A stretch of DNA of 6,120 bases, from the NCBI GenBank assembly GCA_043811105.1, contig JBDRNK010000099.1, positions 1 through 6,120 on the forward strand, given 5' to 3'. A program made the position numbers and the translations under genes. The notes beneath the pieces are model-generated. The model was not told the origin of the DNA and ran no database searches. It worked only from the letters and a program-made list of their open reading frames with translations. The first letter of the stretch is position 1. Each line of letters opens with the position of its first letter. Positions 1 to 5,184 of this stretch are shown piece after piece. Source of the DNA: CAZDDW01 sp043811105 (GTDB taxonomy: Bacteria; Patescibacteriota; Patescibacteriia; UBA9934; CAZDDW01).

Positions 1-24
1 CATCAAGTGCGGTCCGAGCAAAAT
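1..24 (-). other. Short downstream edge, possibly the start of the next gene
   Basis: After the TAA at 27-25 the minus strand shows no terminator hairpin or T-run. In one open frame there are TTG (21-19), TTG (6-4) and ATG (3-1) codons, and GGGAG (35-31) lies nine bases before the first TTG. The operon could therefore continue beyond the window, but 24 bases are too few to call a gene. Confidence 0.2.
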
Positions 25-594
25 TTACAACTCCCATGTAGCTTTATTGACTTTCCAATTTCCCCCTTGCTTGACCATTTCCAAAACCAAAGTCTGATAC
101 CTTACTTCCGAGTTCTGTGGACTACCCATAGCTTCTTCGCGTTGAGTCAAAATATTCATAGTGGCATAGCCTAACTCTTCCTCGTACTCAACCAACTCAG
201 TAGATAATACACGTGTGGTGATTCCATAATACACTTCTGCGACAACAACCCGCTCGATCAAATCCTCAGTATCAGCCTGCATCGAATTAGTCATCAAAGG
301 CATTAGGTCATACAAATTAGCAAAATCACTTTCATTGGAATAACTACCATATCGTTCACCAAAAGTTCTAGCCAGAGTTTCCAAAGAAACATCAACCGGC
401 TCAGCATCATTTACAGGCAACATTTCTTTTGGTCCGTTTGGTTCCGGTTCATCAACTTCGATTGTCGGTTCATTGATTACAACAGGGACAGTCGCCGGTT
501 CATTCGGCGTCCAGCGCCAAAAGAACAAGGCTAAAGCCAACAAGATTAAAACAATGATGATAATAATGATGGAAATTTTTGTGCGTCGTGACAT
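25..594 (-). CDS. Single-pass membrane protein with VirB8/NTF2-like C-terminal domain
   Basis: A 189-residue protein starting with a basic MSRRTK and one very hydrophobic helix (about residues 7-26, including a run of isoleucines). The positive-inside rule puts the N-terminus in the cytoplasm and the rest outside. An acidic, proline-rich spacer (about 29-67, with repeated NEP/DEP/EPN) leads to a compact domain (about 70-187). That domain has a helical ETLARTFGERYGSYSNESD stretch (72-90), a second helix with LMPLMTNSMQ (97-106), and closing strands YQTLVLEMVKQGG and NWKVNKATWEL (167-189). A helix pair followed by strands ending in W-x-V-x-x-x-x-W is the pattern of NTF2-like domains such as VirB8/TcpC. 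In T4SSs VirB8 has one N-terminal helix and an external NTF2-like domain, and it contacts VirB4 and VirB6. Position directly after the ATPase supports this. No identifiable family signature was verified, so the VirB8 role is an inference; the topology is clear. Confidence 0.85.
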   Translation of the reverse strand: MSRRTKISIIIIIIVLILLALALFFWRWTPNEPATVPVVINEPTIEVDEPEPNGPKEMLPVNDAEPVDVSLETLARTFGERYGSYSNESDFANLYDLMPLMTNSMQADTEDLIERVVVAEVYYGITTRVLSTELVEYEEELGYATMNILTQREEAMGSPQNSEVRYQTLVLEMVKQGGNWKVNKATWEL

Positions 595-599
595 AAGGT

Positions 600-608
600 T
601 TATTCTTC
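600..608 (-). promoter_or_regulatory. GAAGAATAA stop/ribosome-binding overlap, junction 3
   Basis: The ATPase gene ends GAA GAA TAA, placing GAAGAA eight bases before the ATG at 594 of the VirB8-like gene. It is identical in sequence to junctions 1 and 2. Confidence 0.4.
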
Positions 609-2522
609 AGTCGATTGATCAGTTGCTTTCATTTCAGCGGCAAATTGTTTCTTTTGTGCTTCAATCTCCAAAAGCTGTTTCGGATCAGTGGTAATCAGTT
701 GATCTTCGGTATAAGAAGCGATCACTTTTATTGCCGCATGTTTGTTGCCGGCAAAAAAGATGCCTTCACCAACACCGGATTCCAACAAAAGATATTTTTC
801 ACTCTCTGTTAAATTAAAGGTGTTCTGAACCACATCAACACCGGCCGGTGACTGGCGCATTAACAACTGCAAAGCCGAGTTGGTTACAATTGCCTGACCG
901 TATTGTGAACGTAAAAAATCATTTACGTCCTGAGTGATCGTGGTTACACCAAGATAATATTTTCGCGCGCGTTTGACCAAGGCAAAAATAAACTTAGCTG
1001 AATCTTCGTGTTGCATCAACCACCAAGCCTCATCAATTACTAAAATTCGTTTCTTGCGTTCAGAACGGACAACATTCCAAATATAATTTACAATAGTGTA
1101 AATTGCTGCCGGTCGAAGCTCGTCCTCAAGATCGCGTACAGAAAAAACCACTAACTGATTTTTCATTTCCACTGTAGTCGGTGAATTAATCAAACCGGAA
1201 AAAGTTCCTTCAGTATATTTTAGTAATCGAGCTACTAAATTAGAGCTGCCTTCCATACCCTCAAGAACATCAACTAAATCCTGAATAATCGGTGGTTCAA
1301 TTTTAGTTAAATCTGTTGTTGTCGCGGTGATATCTTTTTTCGCATAGGATTCAATTAAAGCCCGATCAAGCAAAGAATCCTCTTCTGGAGTAAATCCTAG
1401 TTGACCTTTTTCTCCGATCGGCTGACCGATCATGATGCGCAACAACCCTTTAAGAACAATCACTGCGGATCGAATAATATCATCAACCCGAATATTATCA
1501 CCGGTTGGCCGAGGTAAATCAAACGGGTTAACCTTTGCATCTGAAGCCAGAGAAACATTGATATAAGTTCCGCCAACCGCATCAGATAAACGTTTATATT
1601 CAAGCTCAGGATCAATAACTATCACATCGCATCCAAGCATCATGCTCCTAATTATTTCCAATTTAATAGCATAACTTTTTCCTGCACCGGAAGTGGCAAA
1701 AACAACAGAGTTGGCATTTTGTAAACTAAATCGATCAAATAAAATCAAACTGTTATTATGACGGTTGATTCCATAAAGAATGCCGTTGTCAGAAGTCAGA
1801 TCCGATGATGTAAACGGGAACGAAGAAGCGATCGGTGATGTATTCATATTAAAGGTGATCATCAACTCATCGTTACCAAGTGGCATGGTTGAATTAAAAC
1901 CTTGCTCAGCCTGATAATAACCTTTGCGTGAAAAAATCAATTTCGATCCAAACAAAGATTCGACTTCTTCGGTTCTTTTATCCAAGTCCTCAACATTTTT
2001 ACCATAAACGGTAATATAAAAAGCGTACTTAAAGAAATGTTCAATTCCTTGGGTCAGATTATCTCTCAATTGTTCAATATCACGCAAAGCCGTTTCCTGA
2101 ATCGGATCACGTGGCTTGCCTCTTTCAGCATCAGACATAATTTGCGATTCAACCATACCAACTTTTTTTCGTAACTGCTTTAATATTGTTCCGCTCTTCA
2201 CCGGATAAAAGAACATGCTGATATCCATGGTGTAATTCAAATTAATGATTGGTGTTGACCAGCCAATATTTATATAACGTGGATAACTAATGACAAAAAG
2301 CGTTCGTAAATATGTTCCACCTAATTTAAGATAATCGGGGAAAACTTCAAAAGAAGCCGGGGCTATCAAATCTCGCACCCTTACCACACCCTTAACATAC
2401 TCGCGCTCTTCTTCAAGGGCTGTTTTTTCTACCTGGGCTTTTATCTGCTCCGGTTTCTGTATTTTTTCTTTTTCAGGTGGAGCTGGTGCACCAGCAGTAA
2501 TTTTTCCAACGTCAATAGCCAT
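600..2522 (-). CDS. VirB4/TraC-family T4SS ATPase
   Basis: A 640-residue ATPase expected at the cytoplasmic face of the membrane, where VirB4 proteins power assembly or transport by T4SS machines. After a charged, proline-rich leader (1-40) comes a VirB4-type N-terminal domain (about 45-235). The ATPase domain has Walker A ATSGAGKS (276-283, Lys282), a VIVIDPELEYKRL motif (301-313), an INPFD-like VNPFDLP (331-337), and Walker B RILVIDEAWWLM (492-503, Asp497/Glu498). Further on are TITQDVNDF (528-536) and NSALQLLMRQ (548-557), matching the conserved Gln and Arg motifs near the VirB4 C-terminus. The first glycine of the usual Walker A (GxxGxGK[ST]) is alanine. Length is somewhat shorter than classical VirB4 or F-TraC, in keeping with part of the N-terminal region being encoded by the gene before it. 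It ends Glu-Glu-TAA, five bases before the next gene. The ATPase assignment is firm. Confidence 0.96.
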   Translation of the reverse strand: MAIDVGKITAGAPAPPEKEKIQKPEQIKAQVEKTALEEEREYVKGVVRVRDLIAPASFEVFPDYLKLGGTYLRTLFVISYPRYINIGWSTPIINLNYTMDISMFFYPVKSGTILKQLRKKVGMVESQIMSDAERGKPRDPIQETALRDIEQLRDNLTQGIEHFFKYAFYITVYGKNVEDLDKRTEEVESLFGSKLIFSRKGYYQAEQGFNSTMPLGNDELMITFNMNTSPIASSFPFTSSDLTSDNGILYGINRHNNSLILFDRFSLQNANSVVFATSGAGKSYAIKLEIIRSMMLGCDVIVIDPELEYKRLSDAVGGTYINVSLASDAKVNPFDLPRPTGDNIRVDDIIRSAVIVLKGLLRIMIGQPIGEKGQLGFTPEEDSLLDRALIESYAKKDITATTTDLTKIEPPIIQDLVDVLEGMEGSSNLVARLLKYTEGTFSGLINSPTTVEMKNQLVVFSVRDLEDELRPAAIYTIVNYIWNVVRSERKKRILVIDEAWWLMQHEDSAKFIFALVKRARKYYLGVTTITQDVNDFLRSQYGQAIVTNSALQLLMRQSPAGVDVVQNTFNLTESEKYLLLESGVGEGIFFAGNKHAAIKVIASYTEDQLITTDPKQLLEIEAQKKQFAAEMKATDQSTEE

Positions 2523-2526
2523 AAAA

Positions 2527-2535
2527 TTATTCTTC
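2527..2535 (-). promoter_or_regulatory. GAAGAATAA stop/ribosome-binding overlap, junction 2
   Basis: The end of the TraC-N-like gene (GAA GAA TAA) puts GAAGAA seven bases before the VirB4-like ATG at 2522, a usual Shine-Dalgarno distance. Pairing to the anti-Shine-Dalgarno would be weak. Confidence 0.4.
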
Positions 2536-3207
2536 TACTTGCATTTTAGAAATGTCTGGCATTTTTTGTGAGTCAAAAATATCAGGATTATAAACAGTAT
2601 AATAAAGTTCGATCAAGCCTTGAGTATCCAAAGCCACTCCTTCAATTCCCATACTGTTCAGCTGGCCGATGATCATTTCGGCACGACGGACTGTTTCTGA
2701 ACGACGGTCTTGGAACTGTTTCTCATTTATCTTTCGATGAATTACCGGAGAAACAGCGATTGAGAGCCGTTGCCAGAAAGTTTTTGATTTATTTGTTGCC
2801 GGATCGTAAGGAATAACAATATAAAAACGCTTTTGCATAATTTCTCCCAAAGAGACAAGCTCTTGGATAAAGCTCAAATAATCATCGATTTGCATTTGTA
2901 AGGCATCATTTTCAATTTTTTTCCGTTCCTGACGAATCGAACCGATATAAGAATCAATGTCCATGCTTCGTGATTGAATAACAATTTGCAAAGGAAAATC
3001 GATTCCATTTAAAAAAGCCATATAAGCCTGAACAATGGCATTTTGTTCATCCTCGGACTTTAAAGCAAAATTAATGCTTGAAACCATGATCACGGCTCGC
3101 AGTGTTCCGTCTTTTAAAACAACTACGTTTTCCCGAATTTCAGCAATATCCAAATATCGCTGTGTTGGTGGGCCTGGTTTTGCTTTAGCTAATTTTTTCG
3201 ATTGCAT
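2527..3207 (-). CDS. TraC/VirB4 N-terminal-domain-like protein (stand-alone)
   Basis: A 226-residue soluble protein with no membrane segment. After a basic, proline-containing leader (residues 1-15) it has a TQRYLDIAEIRENVVVLKDG segment (15-34), then a strand-rich RAVIMVSSINFAL region (37-49) and an EQNAIVQAYMAFLNGIDFPLQIVIQSR region (54-80). This arrangement is typical of the N-terminal TraC-like domain of T4SS ATPases. A charged helix (about 91-125), an RFYIVIPYD strand (127-135) and an ETVRRAEMIIGQLNSMGIEG helix-turn (171-190) follow. No Walker motifs are present, so it cannot be an ATPase by itself. It ends four bases before the VirB4-like gene, whose product has its own N-terminal region, so this looks like a separate subunit or a split-off domain that partners the ATPase. 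Family placement comes from recognised sequence style and position; the split role is inferred. Confidence 0.83.
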   Translation of the reverse strand: MQSKKLAKAKPGPPTQRYLDIAEIRENVVVLKDGTLRAVIMVSSINFALKSEDEQNAIVQAYMAFLNGIDFPLQIVIQSRSMDIDSYIGSIRQERKKIENDALQMQIDDYLSFIQELVSLGEIMQKRFYIVIPYDPATNKSKTFWQRLSIAVSPVIHRKINEKQFQDRRSETVRRAEMIIGQLNSMGIEGVALDTQGLIELYYTVYNPDIFDSQKMPDISKMQVEE

Positions 3208-3209
3208 AA

Positions 3210-3218
3210 TTATTCTTC
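3210..3218 (-). promoter_or_regulatory. GAAGAATAA stop/ribosome-binding overlap, junction 1
   Basis: The last two codons and stop of the PrgI gene (GAA GAA TAA) place a purine-rich GAAGAA five bases before the next ATG (3207). It may act as a weak ribosome-binding site. The same nine bases recur at the next two gene junctions. Confidence 0.4.
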
Positions 3219-3644
3219 ATCTGATTGATAAACACCGCCGGTATTGACAACAAGGGTTAGCTCATGTAAACGACTCCGTGAAATTGGATCTTTGCGTGGT
3301 GGTGGTGGCAACGGTGGTATTTTAGCAACATGTAACCGTGCCTTGATCTCCTCAGTGATAAAGGCCTTGTCCCAAACTCTTAAACGCGGTTTTTTGAAAC
3401 TTTGTAACAGATTTAATAAAAAGAAATGTAAGGGCATGCCATTGACTTTTAAAAAAGCCAGAACAGCAAAAATCATTAACACCGGAACCCCGGTTAGCAA
3501 AAACAGGGCTAAATCAAAAATTTTATAACAAATTGATCCAAAGATCAGCGGAAAAATCATTAACACAAATTGCCTGGCGGAAATCGGTCCGATGATCTTG
3601 TCTTCAACATCAATAAATTGTGGCACAACAAACTTGTCTGGCAT
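3210..3644 (-). CDS. PrgI-family T4SS membrane protein (VirB3-like position)
   Basis: A 144-residue protein whose opening, with KFVVPQFIDVEDKI then GPISARQF, is the typical start of PrgI-family proteins. Two hydrophobic segments follow directly, about residues 26-42 and 44-65, forming a short hairpin in the membrane. After it comes a basic cytoplasmic-type tail with FKKPRLRVW at about 83-91, as seen in PrgI and VirB3-like proteins. The tail also holds a proline run, PPLPPPP, at 110-116. In Gram-positive conjugation systems PrgI sits beside the VirB4-type ATPase and is thought to take the VirB3 role, linking the ATPase to the membrane channel. Here it directly precedes the two VirB4-related genes, which agrees. 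The gene starts 12 bases after the upstream TGA and ends with Glu-Glu-TAA, two bases before the next ATG. Family assignment is confident from motif, topology and neighbours; the exact substrate of the system is unknown. Confidence 0.87.
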   Translation of the reverse strand: MPDKFVVPQFIDVEDKIIGPISARQFVLMIFPLIFGSICYKIFDLALFLLTGVPVLMIFAVLAFLKVNGMPLHFFLLNLLQSFKKPRLRVWDKAFITEEIKARLHVAKIPPLPPPPRKDPISRSRLHELTLVVNTGGVYQSDEE

Positions 3645-3650
3645 ATTCGC

Positions 3651-3679
3651 ATTGTATCAGAAACGGAGCTGATTGTTCA
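3651..3679 (-). promoter_or_regulatory. Possible internal promoter giving a leaderless PrgI transcript
   Basis: On the minus strand TGAACA (3679-3674) is followed after exactly 17 bases by TACAAT (3656-3651), with a TG dinucleotide one base before the -10 box, as in extended -10 promoters. The PrgI ATG begins seven bases after the -10 box, so a transcript would start at or next to the start codon. The element overlaps the end of the upstream gene. The match is 4 of 6 at -35 and 5 of 6 at -10. In AT-rich DNA this can arise by chance. Confidence 0.25.
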
Positions 3680-5183
3680 GGTGCATAATTACCTGAACCT
3701 CTTCTTTGGTTAAGGTTGGTTGTTTATCCTTGGTCTTGTCCAGAATTATCTGATCAATTGATTTTCCAGTAATAAGCACTTGGCGGGTCATTTCAACGTA
3801 CATTTGATTTATCGGACAGCTTTGCCAAGCTTTTATTCCTTCTAAACGTTTCTTCAAAGACTCATTTTCAAGCAATTCAATCTTGTCTTTTATTTTTAAG
3901 CCTGCCTCTTGCGGATCCTGTGCTAAACGGCGCCAACTAGTCAAATCCATATTTGCCAACTCTTCCACCGGACCGACTAATCTTTTTACCGGGGAAATAT
4001 CTTGCATGCTTTGGTGGCCGGTTGCTGGACTGGCTGGTGAAAAAGCGACTTTAGCCGGTTGAGGATTTGCTTCAGTTGAACGACCGGTTAATTTAGTATA
4101 ACGCTTGGTCAACTCTGACTCTTGCTCTTCAACCTTTCTAATCTTGGCCCTGTCTTGTTCCTGGATGTATTTCCCTTTTTGTTCTTCAGAGGTCTTAACA
4201 ATAGGTAAATGTGTTTGGTCATAGGCCAGTTCAATGGCTTCAACCACTCTAACCAATTGACCACCTCTTAATCCCAAACCGCCTTTATTTTTGTCTTGTT
4301 CCAAAGTGTCTTTTGTTTGCCAAGCGTCACGGACTTCACGAAGCCGACTGTTAACAATCGTTTGCAACCGTTTTTTATCAGCTTCATCTTTGATTATCTC
4401 TGCAACCGACTGCAGTACCTGACTAATTCCCTGCTCGGTGGTCAAAGGATTTTTTGGAACAATGATTTTTTTGTTTGCTTGTTTAACTTCAATTTCATCT
4501 TCATCAGAAATCATCGTGGCATCAAAAACTGGTTTCTTCGGCAACTCTGGCAACACTCGTTTTGGTGGCTGTTTAACCGGAGCGGTTTCTGGCTGACTTT
4601 TCTTTTCTTGATTTATTCGATCCAAAATCGCCTGGACAATTGGCTTGGCTTTTTCCTCAGGCAAATCCAGACCGCCAACTTTTGTTCCCCGAGCCATAGC
4701 TCGAAGAGTGTCAGTCTCAGTACGTACTCCGCGAACCAGTGATTCAAGTAAAAAAACCAATCGTTTTTCCAAACGTTCATCTTCAAAATTAATCCCGGAT
4801 TCTTTGATCACATCAGCAACAATTCGACCAACAGATTTGGCATCCGAAACTTTTCCACCCCACTGCCTGATCAATTTCGCCACCTGACCAACATCTTCTT
4901 CAACCGGCAACAGCCAAGCCGTGGTTAATTCAACAGCTAATTGTTTTGCCCGAGCTTGATCCAATCCAGTAACCTCTTGCAATTTTTCCGGAATCTGTGC
5001 TAACAGTGTTTCATCAAAAATCTCCTCCTGTTCATTCTCACCTTCAATGATTTTACAAATCTTACCGCTCAAATCCTCAGACACTTGATACTTAATCAAA
5101 ATCTCTGAAACCTTAATTGAAAGATCAATCCCATCCAGATGGTCAATCACCTTGTCTGACAATGTCTCGCGTTTTATTGCCAT
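3657..5183 (-). CDS. Uncharacterised repeat-containing protein of a T4SS-like operon
   Basis: This 508-residue protein is charged, has no membrane segment or signal peptide, and is probably cytoplasmic. Residues about 25-91, 118-191 and 253-322 appear to be three degenerate copies of one helical unit. Each has a charged helix, then a Thr-Leu pair, then a Gly-Leu turn (VTGLD, VGGLD, GGLGL), then a helix with a V/I-rich face. A Pro/Lys-rich linker lies at about 192-220 and a charged Lys/Glu/Gln stretch, possibly coiled coil, at about 331-365. The last 110 residues (about 399-508) form a separate helical module with PVEEL, SWRRLAQDP, KIELLE, GIKAWQ and NNQLRF segments. Its ATG (5183) lies one base after the previous stop without a clear Shine-Dalgarno, suggesting coupling. 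It ends in TGA, the only TGA stop in the window, 12 bases before the PrgI gene and in the same frame. I recall similar C-terminal modules in Patescibacteria hypothetical proteins but cannot verify this. A scaffold or regulatory role beside the secretion ATPase is only an inference. Confidence 0.88.
   Translation of the reverse strand: MAIKRETLSDKVIDHLDGIDLSIKVSEILIKYQVSEDLSGKICKIIEGENEQEEIFDETLLAQIPEKLQEVTGLDQARAKQLAVELTTAWLLPVEEDVGQVAKLIRQWGGKVSDAKSVGRIVADVIKESGINFEDERLEKRLVFLLESLVRGVRTETDTLRAMARGTKVGGLDLPEEKAKPIVQAILDRINQEKKSQPETAPVKQPPKRVLPELPKKPVFDATMISDEDEIEVKQANKKIIVPKNPLTTEQGISQVLQSVAEIIKDEADKKRLQTIVNSRLREVRDAWQTKDTLEQDKNKGGLGLRGGQLVRVVEAIELAYDQTHLPIVKTSEEQKGKYIQEQDRAKIRKVEEQESELTKRYTKLTGRSTEANPQPAKVAFSPASPATGHQSMQDISPVKRLVGPVEELANMDLTSWRRLAQDPQEAGLKIKDKIELLENESLKKRLEGIKAWQSCPINQMYVEMTRQVLITGKSIDQIILDKTKDKQPTLTKEEVQVIMHLNNQLRF
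4218..4427 (-). repeat. Protein-level repeat copy C (residues 253-322)
   Basis: Third repeat unit, separated from copy B by a Pro/Lys-rich linker of about 60 residues. It shares DE..KKRL, LREVR, KDTL, GGLGL and VVEAI with the corresponding positions of copy B. Confidence 0.55.
4611..4832 (-). repeat. Protein-level repeat copy B (residues 118-191)
   Basis: Second repeat unit. It shares with copy C the pattern DE..EKRL, then L-V/E-x-VR about eleven residues on, then T.DTL, GGL.L and a final V/I-rich AI helix, all at nearly the same spacing. With copy A it shares the TL.A / GLD / AK part. Confidence 0.55.
4911..5111 (-). repeat. Protein-level repeat copy A (residues 25-91)
   Basis: First of three degenerate repeat units in the 508-residue protein. 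Its second half reads TL-LAQ, then VTGLD, then an AK-containing helix. It lines up with copy B through TL.A, K.V.GLD and AK followed by a hydrophobic helix. The identity is low, so this copy is the least certain of the three. The similarity is at protein level only. Confidence 0.4.
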
Positions 5184-5184
5184 A

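Noticed and set aside
553..575. ATGATAATAATGAT-type trinucleotide tract as a possible phase-variable repeat
   Set aside because: It simply encodes the isoleucine run of the membrane helix; units of three bases would not change the frame, and the tract is imperfect.
2523..2526. Sequencing frameshift splitting one long TraC/VirB4 gene
   Set aside because: The junction has a proper stop, a GAAGAA signal and an ATG, and the same arrangement occurs at neighbouring junctions, so two real genes are more likely.
3035..3528. Two adjacent plus-strand open frames opposite the PrgI and TraC-N-like genes
   Set aside because: Their products are basic and low in structure, and they lie fully antisense to confidently assigned genes.
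3657..3659. UGA-as-glycine genetic code
   Set aside because: About 2000 codons contain no in-frame TGA, whereas a recoded genome would use it often; the single TGA sits at a sensible gene end.
4296..4742. Plus-strand open frame of 148 codons
   Set aside because: It is the antisense shadow of the 508-residue gene; its protein is Phe/Trp/Asn-rich with no domain, and the minus-strand gene fits the operon.
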